Shown here: in pieces, positions 17,232 to 25,371 of the stretch
How the letters are laid out: the number at the start of each line of letters is the position of its first letter
Position numbering within the stretch: the first letter of the stretch is position 1
Assembly: GCF_001187505.1 (NCBI RefSeq)
Contig: NZ_CP012150.1
Location: 4,154,001 to 4,218,000 of the forward strand
DNA length: 64,000 bases
Direction: 5' to 3'
DNA from: Mycolicibacterium goodii
GTDB lineage: Bacteria; Actinomycetota; Actinomycetes; Mycobacteriales; Mycobacteriaceae
Translations under genes and position numbers: made by a program
The notes under the pieces: model-generated
What the model was told of the DNA's origin: nothing
Databases searched by the model: none
The model's input: the letters and a program-made list of their open reading frames with translations, nothing else

Positions 17232-17974
17232 CCGAGTCGGTTGGGGTCGCGGTCGCCGACTACGTTGCGGTGGTAGAGCTCCGACGACCACCGCACAACT
17301 TCTTCGACGAACAGTTGCTCACCGAACTGGCGGATGTGGTGACCGGTTTCGACGATTCCGGCGACGTGCGGGCGATCGTGCTGTGTTCGGAGGGACGAAA
17401 CTTCTGCGCAGGCGCGGACCTGCGCGGGATGGGGCCCGGCGGCATCCGGCGGGTGTACCGGCAGGCCGCCCGGCTCTTCTCCGGGCGCAAGCCCATCGTC
17501 GCCGCGCTGCACGGCCGTGCGGTCGGAGGCGGTCTGGGCCTGGCGATGGCCGCAGACTTCCGGGTAGCCGCACCCGATGCGCTACTGACCGCGAATTTCG
17601 CCAAGTTGGGTTTTCATCACGGCTTCGCGCTTTCGGTGACCTTGCCGGCCGCCGTCGGGCAGCAACGAGCACTGGATCTGCTTTACACGGGCCGCGTTGT
17701 CAGCGGCACCGATGCGCTCGAACTTCGCCTGTGCGACCAGGTTTCCGAAGATCCGCGAGCCCAGGCGATCGACTATGCCGCGGAGATCGCGGCATCGGCT
17801 CCGCTCGCCGTACCGGCGATCAGGGCGACGATGCGGCGATCGCTCGTTTCCGAGGCCGTCGCAGCGCTGGATCTGGAGGCGGCGGCTCAGGCGTCGCTGC
17901 TGGAGTCCAAGGACTTCGAGGAAGGCATTGCGGCTTCGATCGGCAAGCGTCCCCCGGTGTTCACCGGCTCCTGA
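17228..17974 (+). CDS. Enoyl-CoA hydratase/isomerase family protein
   Basis: This 248-residue crotonase-fold protein starts at GTG 17228, overlapping the ligase stop (GTGA). It shows the oxyanion-hole segments GRNFCAGADLRGMG and ALHGRAVGGGLGLAMAADFRVA. The usual catalytic Glu positions are not clearly preserved (region ANFAKLGFHHGFALSVTLPA has no Glu at the canonical site), so it may be an isomerase, a hydrolase or a modified hydratase. It is the last gene of the 12061-17974 operon and converges on the MBL remnant. Confidence 0.88.
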   Translation: MTESVGVAVADYVAVVELRRPPHNFFDEQLLTELADVVTGFDDSGDVRAIVLCSEGRNFCAGADLRGMGPGGIRRVYRQAARLFSGRKPIVAALHGRAVGGGLGLAMAADFRVAAPDALLTANFAKLGFHHGFALSVTLPAAVGQQRALDLLYTGRVVSGTDALELRLCDQVSEDPRAQAIDYAAEIAASAPLAVPAIRATMRRSLVSEAVAALDLEAAAQASLLESKDFEEGIAASIGKRPPVFTGS

Positions 17975-17988
17975 CGGGCGGATCAGGA
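17969..17988. terminator. Possible bidirectional hairpin at convergent gene ends
   Basis: TCCTGA (17969-17974) and TCAGGA (17983-17988) form a 6-bp stem with an 8-base loop exactly between the enoyl-CoA hydratase stop and the end of the MBL pseudogene. There is no T-tract, so it is only a weak candidate. Confidence 0.3.
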
Positions 17989-18793
17989 CGACTGATGCGG
18001 CCGGGTGAGGTCGGCGCAGGCCTCGGCGGCGTGGACGAAACGCTCCGTCACCGCCGGATCGTGGCCGGCGACAATGGTTGTGTGCGGTTGTGCGTCGAGC
18101 TCCCTTAGGTATTCGAACGCTTCATACATGCCCATACGGTCGATGAAGATCTGGAACGGACGGTTGAGTTCCATTTCACCGTAGAAGTGCAGCGCATCCG
18201 AGGCGCGGACAACCGTCTCATGTTTCGTGGTGACGTGGGTGACGATCTGGCCAGGGGTATGGCCGGGAACGATGGTCACGCTGATCCCCGGAAGAATATC
18301 GGTGGTCGAAGAGTCCACCAGCTGGAGGCGCCCAGGCCTCCCGGAGGTCGATCACTGCGCGCACCTCATCCGGTCGAATCTGCCACGCGATGCACCCAGA
18401 TCGGCGAAACATCCTGTCCAGAAGTCGAACTCGGGCCGAGCAATCGCGAATCTCGCGTTCGGGAACAGGCCGACATTCCCGATGTGGCCGAAGTGCAAAT
18501 GTGAAAGCACGACGTGGTCAACGTCATCGGGGGCAACCCCGAGGCGGGCGTGTAATACCACGGGATCGGTATCCACCCGCCGGTTGCGGGCTGCGGCGGC
18601 CTGGGGGATATCCGCAATCGACCGATACGGTCCGGTCGACATTGCGGGCGAGCCAGAAGTAGTACGCGGTGGTGTTGGGCTTGTCGGGTTCGCCGTAGAG
18701 CTCGTAGCTATAAAACTTTTCGCTGGCCATCGTCGGGCGTGAGGTGTAGTGCAGCGCATAGACGTCGTAGGAGGAGTTGGGCGTTGAGGCCAT
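17983..18793 (-). pseudogene. Degraded MBL-fold hydrolase (type B, AHL-lactonase-like)
   Basis: Similarity to the intact MBL at 42499-43290 runs from end to end but is spread over several frames. MASTPNSSYDVYALHYTSRP (start 18793) to RTVSVDCG is in one frame. GVAPDDVDHVVLSHLHFGHI through PEFDFWTG is in a second. A middle piece near 18218-18412 is in a third. DILPGISVTIVPGHTPGQ to the stop at 17983 completes it. At least three frameshifts are needed. The metal motif reads HLHFGH instead of HxHxDH, so the metal-binding Asp is lost too. It lies 30 bp downstream of the intact type A MBL and the MHS permease, as a dead third member of that operon. Confidence 0.85.
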
Positions 18794-18823
18794 CGAGATC
18801 CTCTGCCGATCTTAGGAATCCGC

Positions 18824-19576
18824 TTATGCGAAGACGCGCCGTTCGAGTACCCGTTGGTCGTGGCTGGGGATAACTTCACAGTCGAAGCCCTCGATGCGCT
18901 GCAGACTGCGCTCGTAGGCGACGAGATCGGTGTAAAGGCCCACAGGGATGTGCCGGGCCTCCGCGTCGCCTTCCCAGTTCTCGTACAGATACACGCAGTC
19001 ACCGGCGATCAGGTATCGCGTGGAGGCGGCCTCGACGAGTACGCCCTGGGAGCCGGGGGTGTGGCCCGGGAGCGTCACCACCGAGATCCCTGGTGCGAGC
19101 CTGACGTCGCCGTCGACTGGCCGGATTTGATCTTCGGCCTGCATCCACGCGGCCTTGAGGCCCTCCAGTGCCTCGAATGGACGTCTGTGCCAGGTGACCG
19201 GCGATCGGGCGAAGTCGAGTTCGGCCTGCTGAATGATGATCTCGGCGTTGGGGAACAGGTGGTTGTAGGAACTGTGGTCCCAATGGAGGTGGGTGTTGAC
19301 GACGATTCGCACATCCTCGGGTTCGATACCCAGACTCCGCACAGCGGCGTCGGGTCGCTCGGCGTCGCTCTGCTCGACCCTCAGTCTGTGGAACTCCTCG
19401 GCGCGATCGGCGTCGGCACCGGTATCGACCACGATCGGCCCGTCCGGCCCGCCATCGATCACGAACATGATGAGCGGAATGTCGATCGTCTCGCCCCAAC
19501 CGCGCTGGTAGGTGATGGCCGGTCGTTGTAGGCCGAAGGCCCGCCCGACTGGCAGGGCGGTGATGGTCAGCGGCAT
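18824..19576 (-). CDS. MBL-fold metallo-hydrolase (lactonase-like), type A
   Basis: This 250-residue protein has the metal motif H96-L-H98-W-D100-H101 followed by SSYNH, then LPGHTPGSQG, AGDCVYLYENW and PSHDQRV. It is the sister of the protein at 3584-4345 (same length, same HTHLHWDH core, same LPGHxPGSQG). No signal peptide, so cytoplasmic. It starts inside the last codons of the MHS permease (10-bp overlap), giving translational coupling of import and hydrolysis. The last ligand, normally His-Asp-His near the end, reads SHDQ here. Lactone or ester hydrolysis is the likely chemistry. Confidence 0.88.
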   Translation of the reverse strand: MPLTITALPVGRAFGLQRPAITYQRGWGETIDIPLIMFVIDGGPDGPIVVDTGADADRAEEFHRLRVEQSDAERPDAAVRSLGIEPEDVRIVVNTHLHWDHSSYNHLFPNAEIIIQQAELDFARSPVTWHRRPFEALEGLKAAWMQAEDQIRPVDGDVRLAPGISVVTLPGHTPGSQGVLVEAASTRYLIAGDCVYLYENWEGDAEARHIPVGLYTDLVAYERSLQRIEGFDCEVIPSHDQRVLERRVFA

Positions 19577-20940
19577 GGGTTCTCCCGAGCGTTGGTGGGA
19601 TCGTCCGTCAGTTCGGTGTCGCGTGTCTCACGGACGCGTAAGGTGCACAAGACGCTCACCAAGCAGTAGATCGCCAGGAGAATTCCGAAGCTGAGACTTC
19701 CGAACTTTCCGATGATGCTTGCGGCGACGATCGGTGGCACCGCGCCACCGGCGATGGCGGCGGCGCTGTAGGCGAGCCCGGCCGCGGTGTAGCGATAGCG
19801 GGTATGGAAAAGCTCCGACAGGAACGATCCGGCTATTCCGAATCCCATCCCGGCGATGACGAACGTCACCGCCATACCCAGCCAGAAGAGGGGAACCGAC
19901 TGCAGGTCCAGGATCGGAAACAACGCGAGTGCCCACGGGATACCAGCCACGCTGGTGGCGAGAAGAACCTTGCGACGTCCGATTCGGTCGGAGATCACGG
20001 CAGCCATGATCATGAAAAGGCCGTTGACCAGGTTTCCGAAGATGCCCGCACCGAGCACCGCGGTGTAACTCAGGTCGAGCGTGGCAGTTCCATAGTTGGT
20101 CAGATACGCGATGCCGACGTAGCCGAACGCGAACGCGGACACCAGGGAGCCGGCCCCCATCAGAACTTCGCGCCATTGGTTCGAGAGCGCGTCTCTGAAC
20201 GGCAGCGCACTTCGTCCGCCGGTTCGGACTTCGTCTTTGAACACCGGAGTTTCGTCCAAGGTCAGCCGGACATACAGGCCGAGGGCCACGAGGGCGATGC
20301 TGATCAGGAACGGGATCCGCCAGCCCCACGCGGTGAATTGCTCATCGGTCATCACGATGCTTGTGAGTAGGAAGGTCGCGAGCGCGAGGATGTTGGCCAC
20401 CGCGCCGCCCACGTTGGTGAAACTCGCCCAGAACCCTCTGGTCTTCTTCGGCGCATTCTCTGCCGTGAAGAGAATGGCCCCTGCCCACTCGCCGCCGGCG
20501 GCGATCCCCTGTGCGATACGCAGGACGATCAAGAGGATCGGGGCGAGGATCCCTATCGCCGCAGCCGTCGGTAGGAGGCCGATGAGCACGGTGGCGACGC
20601 CCATCAGGCTCATTGTGGCGATCAACGTTCTCTTGCGGCCGAGTCGATCGCCGAAGTGGCCGAAGAGAATCGATCCGACCGGGCGCGCCACGAACGCGAC
20701 ACCCAACGTGGCGAACGAGACGACGGTGCCTGCGCCCTCACCAAGGGCAGGGAAGAACGCGCGTGCGAACACCAGCGCTGCGGCGGTGCCGTAGATGCCG
20801 AAGTCATAGAACTCGATCACGGTGCCCATGAAGCTGGCGAATGCGACCTTCCGCATCTTGCGTGGGCTGGCGTCAGCCGCGGAAGTCGTTGTGTCGTAAC
20901 GGCTCATGTCGGGCGAAGCGTGTTTGTTTGGCGCGGTCAT
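19567..20940 (-). CDS. MFS transporter, MHS family
   Basis: This 457-residue twelve-helix permease begins at ATG 20940 (a TTG directly upstream is less likely) after AAGAAGAG. MHS hallmarks are FASFMGTVIEFYDFGIYGTA and FGHFGDRLGRKRTL, with GLLPTAAAIGILAPI and the conserved GGEWAGAILFTAE. It is predicted to import an organic acid or similar compound with protons. It is first in an operon with an intact and a degraded MBL hydrolase. An 18-bp operator-like site lies 32 bp upstream, and the divergent TRAP operon starts 234 bp away. Confidence 0.92.
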   Translation of the reverse strand: MTAPNKHASPDMSRYDTTTSAADASPRKMRKVAFASFMGTVIEFYDFGIYGTAAALVFARAFFPALGEGAGTVVSFATLGVAFVARPVGSILFGHFGDRLGRKRTLIATMSLMGVATVLIGLLPTAAAIGILAPILLIVLRIAQGIAAGGEWAGAILFTAENAPKKTRGFWASFTNVGGAVANILALATFLLTSIVMTDEQFTAWGWRIPFLISIALVALGLYVRLTLDETPVFKDEVRTGGRSALPFRDALSNQWREVLMGAGSLVSAFAFGYVGIAYLTNYGTATLDLSYTAVLGAGIFGNLVNGLFMIMAAVISDRIGRRKVLLATSVAGIPWALALFPILDLQSVPLFWLGMAVTFVIAGMGFGIAGSFLSELFHTRYRYTAAGLAYSAAAIAGGAVPPIVAASIIGKFGSLSFGILLAIYCLVSVLCTLRVRETRDTELTDDPTNARENPCR

Positions 20941-20971
20941 CAACGGCTCTTCTTGTCGGTTCGAACGGATA

Positions 20972-20989
20972 TACGAGCAGAATTGCGTA
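20972..20989. promoter_or_regulatory. 18-bp operator-like site upstream of MHS permease
   Basis: TACGAGCAGAATTGCGTA has TACG and CGTA exactly 10 bases apart, as at 5738, and lies 32 bp upstream of the MHS start at 20940. It belongs to the recurrent 7-4-7 motif set. Confidence 0.45.
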
Positions 20990-21095
20990 ATTAAGAACGA
21001 AATTACCCGTGGCGCCGATCACAGGTCAAGCGACCCAGGGAGGCCGGCGCTGTGCGCCCCCTGCGGGCGCGACCCATCACCCGGCGTGTTGACCT

Positions 21096-21145
21096 GTGAT
21101 GACAGTCACCCATATAGTGTTCAATTATGAGAACGATTGATCGTA
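21096..21145. promoter_or_regulatory. Promoter region of TRAP operon with two operator-like sites
   Basis: GTGATGACAGTCAC (21096-21109) is an inverted repeat with arms GTGA/TCAC. TGAGAACGATTGATCGTA (21128-21145) fits the 18-bp motif, and its core closely resembles the reverse complement of the site at 11978. The latter ends 28 bp before the first TRAP gene. Inferred regulatory role. Confidence 0.42.
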
Positions 21146-21173
21146 TATCCGTACTCGATCAGGTGGTGAGCCA

Positions 21174-21770
21174 ATGGCCGTGAGCATGGCTCTGCCGGTG
21201 CCCGTGGCGGGCGACGATCTCGGGCCGTCGTGGCTGCAAATCGTCGACCGTGTGCTTCGTGTGATCGAGTGGATATTCGAGACCGTCGCGCTTGCCGCGC
21301 TGGCGGTCATGGCGCTGTTCACCACGGTGAATGTAATTGCGCGGTACTTCTTTTCGGCACCCGTACCGGGCAGCCTGAACATGATTCTCCTGTACCTGAT
21401 GCCGCCACTCATCTTTCTGGCGCTCGGGCGGGTGCAGGCGACAAATGCACATATCGCGGCCACGTTGTTTGTTGATCGAATAAGTATGCGCGTCCAGCGG
21501 ATCTGCCGGATCGTGGTCACCCTCGTGATTCTGACGACTGTCGTCCTGATGACCTGGGGGGCGATTCACGAACTGCTGGAGGCGTGGGGCAAGACCCTGG
21601 GCGGATCACCCGAGCTGCCGATCGGACCGTCGTGGGTATTCGTACCGTTTGGGCTTGCCGCTCTTGCGCTGCGCGCGCTGTGGCAGCTTGCGCGCCTTGT
21701 CCTGGTCCCCGGAGAGCTGGCCCCCCACACGGATCTGGAACTTCCCGTTGGGCAGGAGACCGAGCGATGA
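21174..21770 (+). CDS. TRAP transporter small permease (DctQ-like)
   Basis: This 198-residue membrane protein has four hydrophobic segments in the DctQ pattern (ETVALAALAVMALFTTVNVIARY begins segment one, quoted only by position: about residues 30-55). The motif VNVIARYFF is typical of small TRAP permeases. The start ATG 21174 follows AGGTGG. It overlaps the large permease by ATGA. TRAP systems import organic acids using a sodium or proton gradient and an extracytoplasmic binding protein; they are uncommon in this group of actinomycetes. Confidence 0.88.
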   Translation: MAVSMALPVPVAGDDLGPSWLQIVDRVLRVIEWIFETVALAALAVMALFTTVNVIARYFFSAPVPGSLNMILLYLMPPLIFLALGRVQATNAHIAATLFVDRISMRVQRICRIVVTLVILTTVVLMTWGAIHELLEAWGKTLGGSPELPIGPSWVFVPFGLAALALRALWQLARLVLVPGELAPHTDLELPVGQETER

Positions 21771-23056
21771 TCGAACTGCTGATCCCGATGGGGATCCTCG
21801 CGGTCCTGCTCTTCATCGGCACGCCCGTGGGATTCGCAATGGCCGGAGCCGGCATCGTCGGAATCGCCATGCTGACGAATCTCGACACCAGCTTGGCCTT
21901 GCTGGCCACCGGGCCGCACACGTCGACGCAATCGTTCAGCCTCACCGCCGTACCGATGTTCATCCTGATGGCCGAATTCCTGGGTGCGAGCACTCTGGTG
22001 GCCAAACTCTTCGACACCGCCAGAGCGTGGTTCGGGCGGGTGCCCGGCGGATTGGCGGTCGCCAGTATCGGCGCCGGCGCCGGCATGGGCGCGCTGTCCG
22101 GCTCGAGTGTCGCGGCGACGGCCAGCCTCGCGGGGACGACAGTGCCCGAGATGCGCAAGTCGGGCTATGACGAGCGGCTGTCGCTGGGTTCTGTCGCCAG
22201 CGCAGGAACCCTGGCCACGATGATCCCCCCGAGCGTTCCACTGCTTATCTATGGGATCACCACCGAGACCTCCATCACCGACGTCTTTGCAGCCGGCATC
22301 ATCCCTGGCATCGTGCTCGCGATTCTCTTCGCGGGCGTGGTTCTGGTGTGGCAACGGATGAGGCCCGACATTGCACCGATCGGTCCCCGGGTGGTGTGGG
22401 GGGAACGCGTGTCCTCGCTGATACACACGTTCCCGGCGATCCTTCTGGTGATCCTGGTGCTGGGCGGCATGTACTCGGGCATCGTCACTGCTTCTGAGGC
22501 CGGCGCCATCGGTGCTATCGGCGCCCTGGTCGTCGGCATGGCGTTCGGCGGACTTCGGAGTAAGGGCATGGTGGGCGCCCTACGGCGCACCGCCGAGCTC
22601 ACGGCCGCGATCTTCATCATCGTCATCGGCGCGAAAATATTCAGCCAGTTCATGACGTTGACCGGTGTCACCCAGGGCCTGGCCGAGTTCGTGAGCGACG
22701 GCGGATTCCCGCCGCTCCTCGTGCTGGTGATCATCCTGCTCGTATATGCGATCCTCGGGTGCTTCATGGATGGGCTGGGAATGATGCTGCTGACCCTGCC
22801 GGTCTTTTTCCCGCTGGTCACCGGCCTGGGCTACGACGCGGTGTGGTTCGGCATCATCGTCGCCGTGGTCATCGAGCTCGGCTTGATCACCCCGCCTGTC
22901 GGCCTGAACGTGTACGTGACCGTCGGATCCGGGCGCGGTGACCTGGGCGCCGCATTCCGCGGAGTGACCCGGTTTTACCTGGCGGTCGTCTTCTTGGTCG
23001 TGTTGCTGATCATCTTCCCCGAGATTGCGACCTGGCTGCCCTCGCTCAGGAGCTGA
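21767..23056 (+). CDS. TRAP transporter large permease (DctM-like)
   Basis: This 429-residue protein has about twelve membrane helices. It starts at ATG 21767 (MIELLIPMGILAVLLFIG), overlapping DctQ by ATGA. Family patterns include GTPVGFAMAGAG, GAGMGALSGSSVAATAS, PPSVPLLIYGITTETSI, TASEAGAIGAIGALVVG, and the C-terminal ITPPVGLNVYV. It forms the transport channel with DctQ. The binding-protein gene follows 38 bp downstream. Confidence 0.93.
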   Translation: MIELLIPMGILAVLLFIGTPVGFAMAGAGIVGIAMLTNLDTSLALLATGPHTSTQSFSLTAVPMFILMAEFLGASTLVAKLFDTARAWFGRVPGGLAVASIGAGAGMGALSGSSVAATASLAGTTVPEMRKSGYDERLSLGSVASAGTLATMIPPSVPLLIYGITTETSITDVFAAGIIPGIVLAILFAGVVLVWQRMRPDIAPIGPRVVWGERVSSLIHTFPAILLVILVLGGMYSGIVTASEAGAIGAIGALVVGMAFGGLRSKGMVGALRRTAELTAAIFIIVIGAKIFSQFMTLTGVTQGLAEFVSDGGFPPLLVLVIILLVYAILGCFMDGLGMMLLTLPVFFPLVTGLGYDAVWFGIIVAVVIELGLITPPVGLNVYVTVGSGRGDLGAAFRGVTRFYLAVVFLVVLLIIFPEIATWLPSLRS

Positions 23057-23094
23057 GCGTGCCTCGCATTCGCACGATGAAAGGAGTACGGGCC

Positions 23095-24186
23095 ATGAAA
23101 TGGTGGCATCGCTGGCGACGTAGGGGAGCCGCGGTAGTCGCTGCTGCTGCCCTGCTACTGGCCACTGCTTGCGGTTCCGGAGTGCACGTTGCCGAGGACG
23201 GCACGATCACGCTTCGGGTCGCTCACTACATGCCCAACTCCCATTACCTGGTCAAGAACGGGATTGAGGTATGGATGCAGGAGGTGCAGAACCGAACCCA
23301 CGGGCAGGTCGAATTCGATTACTACCCGGCCGGTCAGCTGGTGTCGGCCGAGGAGATGCTGTCCTCTATCCAGTCCGGCGTGGTCCATGTCGGCACTTTC
23401 GTCCCGGCGAGCACTGCCAGCGCCGAGCTTCCGCTGACCGACGTGCTGACCGTTCCTGGGTTCAGCGCATCTTCGACATCGGTTCTGTATGACGCCTACT
23501 GGGATGTCTTACGCAACGAGCTCTACGAACACGAGTGGAAAGAAGCCGGTCTGCGTCCGACCATGAGCATGCCGACCGGACGCTACCAGCTGATCATCGA
23601 CGGCCCACCACGTCACGGACTGGCGGATTGGTCGGGCCATACCATTCGAAGTGTAGGCGGCGTAATGGATTTCGTCGTCCAGGAGCTCGGCAGTGCATCG
23701 GTGAACATTCCAGGGCCGGAGGAGTACGAGGCGCTGCAGCGCGGCACCATTGACAGCGCGGTCAACACACTGGAGTCCATCGTTCCCTACCGGTTCGACG
23801 AGGTCATCAGCTCCGCAACCACCAACATGCCCATCGGCGCATCCCTGACGGTCATGGCAATCAACCAAGAGGTCTACGACCAGCTACCGGCAAACGTGCA
23901 GCAGGCGATGGCCGACGCAAGCGAGATCGCCATGAAGAGCGCCGCAGAAGCAACGACGGCACAGCTCAAGAACGGGATCGAAAAGACCAAGGCGGACGTC
24001 GACTACTACGAAATGACGGATCAGGAGCTGGCTGAGCTTGAGCCTGCCCTTACTCGCGCGCGGGAGCGGTGGGTCGCGCAGCGCGAGAAGAACGGCGATG
24101 CAGGCCAACTGATCGTGGATGCCTGGGAGAACGCGCTGGTGAAGGCAGAGGAAGAGGCCAAGTCACCAACAGCCGCCAACAAATAG
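23095..24186 (+). CDS. TRAP transporter substrate-binding protein (DctP-like lipoprotein)
   Basis: This 363-residue protein starts at ATG 23095 because GGAG stands 8 bp upstream; a GTG at 23059 would give a poorer signal. Its N-terminus has a positive patch (MKWWHRWRRRG), a hydrophobic stretch and a lipobox-like LATAC, so it is anchored outside the membrane. The mature part has the DctP fold with LRVAHYMPNSHYL, GQLVSAEEMLSSIQSGVVHVG, and the conserved GRYQLI/HTIRSVGG region; a classical PxxRxxN-type carboxylate arginine is a candidate at HTIRSVGG. It delivers the ligand to the membrane pair. The ligand is unknown; the ADH/ALDH genes follow. Confidence 0.9.
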   Translation: MKWWHRWRRRGAAVVAAAALLLATACGSGVHVAEDGTITLRVAHYMPNSHYLVKNGIEVWMQEVQNRTHGQVEFDYYPAGQLVSAEEMLSSIQSGVVHVGTFVPASTASAELPLTDVLTVPGFSASSTSVLYDAYWDVLRNELYEHEWKEAGLRPTMSMPTGRYQLIIDGPPRHGLADWSGHTIRSVGGVMDFVVQELGSASVNIPGPEEYEALQRGTIDSAVNTLESIVPYRFDEVISSATTNMPIGASLTVMAINQEVYDQLPANVQQAMADASEIAMKSAAEATTAQLKNGIEKTKADVDYYEMTDQELAELEPALTRARERWVAQREKNGDAGQLIVDAWENALVKAEEEAKSPTAANK

Positions 24187-24199
24187 GTGGAGGGTGGAT

Positions 24200-25339
24200 A
24201 TGTCTGAATTCGAAGTACCGACTACCAGTCGGGCAGCGGTAATCACCGAGTTCGGTGGGAAGCTCGAGGTACGCGACCTGCCGGTGCCGTCGTTGGAGCC
24301 GGGCGGGCTGCTGGTCAGGATCGACGCGGCGACGGTGTGCGGCAGCGATGTTCACGTATGGGACGGCTCACTGCACGAGGGCGGGATACGGCCGATCATT
24401 CTTCCGGTGGTCCCGGGCCATGAGATGGCCGGCGTGGTGGTGGCCAAGGCCGGCGGGGACATCGGCTACGTCGGCGGCGGCCAGATCGCGATCGGTGATC
24501 GAATCGTCTTCACACAAGGCAGGTGCGGCACGTGCTACCACTGTGCCGTCGCTGGCCAGCCGAATCTGTGCCCGAACCGCCGACATTACGGTACGAACTG
24601 TGAGCAGTATCCGTACCTCGTCGGCGGCTTCTCGGAATACTGCTACGTCTACCCGACGGCCCGCAAAATCAAGGTGCCCGACGATGTCAAGTCGGATTGG
24701 GCCTCGGCCGGCAGTTGTGCGCTGCGTACCGTGATCGCGGCCTACGAGCGGTTGGGTCGGATCGAGCCGTGGCAGACCGTCGTCATCCAAGGTGTGGGAC
24801 CACTCGGGCTCTTTGCGACGGCGCTGGCCAAGAGGTCGGGGGCGGCGCGCATCATCGTGGTCGGCGCGCCGGATTCCCGGTTGGAACTGGCCCGGGCCTG
24901 GGGGGCCACCGATCACGTGTCGATCAATGACGCCCCGGACGCCGAGTCCCGCGCGGCCGCGATCCGGGAGCTGACGAGCGGTCAGGGCGCCGAGGTGGTG
25001 CAAGAATGGTCCGGTGCGCGAAGCGCTTTCACCGAGGGGCTCGAAATGGTACGGCGGGGCGGCCGGTACCTGATCGGTGGTCAGGTCGGACCTCACCGGG
25101 TGGAGATCCAGCCCTCCACGATCATGAAAAACCACCTGAGTGTCATCGGGTCCATGTCGGCAGACGATTCGCACTACTGGAAGGCGATGCAGTTTCTGAG
25201 TCAGGCGCAGTCCGAGTTCGAATTCGACCGTCTTCTCACCACCAGGACCGGACTCGACGGAGTCACGGACGCCTTACGCGGAATGCAGGATCTCAGCGAG
25301 ATCAAGCCGGTCATCGATCCGGCTCTCACGGTGTCCTGA
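24200..25339 (+). CDS. Zinc-dependent alcohol dehydrogenase (MDR family)
   Basis: This 379-residue protein starts at ATG 24200 with GGAGG just upstream (GTG 24194 is the alternative). The catalytic zinc site is in TVCGSDVHVWDG and VPGHEMAG; structural-zinc cysteines are in GRCGTCYHC and PNLCPNRR; the Rossmann motif is GVGPLGLF. It is longer than the ADH at 7226 and of a different MDR subgroup. It is encoded 13 bp after the TRAP binding protein and just before an ALDH, implying import, alcohol oxidation and aldehyde oxidation in sequence. Confidence 0.92.
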   Translation: MSEFEVPTTSRAAVITEFGGKLEVRDLPVPSLEPGGLLVRIDAATVCGSDVHVWDGSLHEGGIRPIILPVVPGHEMAGVVVAKAGGDIGYVGGGQIAIGDRIVFTQGRCGTCYHCAVAGQPNLCPNRRHYGTNCEQYPYLVGGFSEYCYVYPTARKIKVPDDVKSDWASAGSCALRTVIAAYERLGRIEPWQTVVIQGVGPLGLFATALAKRSGAARIIVVGAPDSRLELARAWGATDHVSINDAPDAESRAAAIRELTSGQGAEVVQEWSGARSAFTEGLEMVRRGGRYLIGGQVGPHRVEIQPSTIMKNHLSVIGSMSADDSHYWKAMQFLSQAQSEFEFDRLLTTRTGLDGVTDALRGMQDLSEIKPVIDPALTVS

Positions 25340-25371
25340 CCATGTAACCAATTGCAACGAAGGAAATTTCA

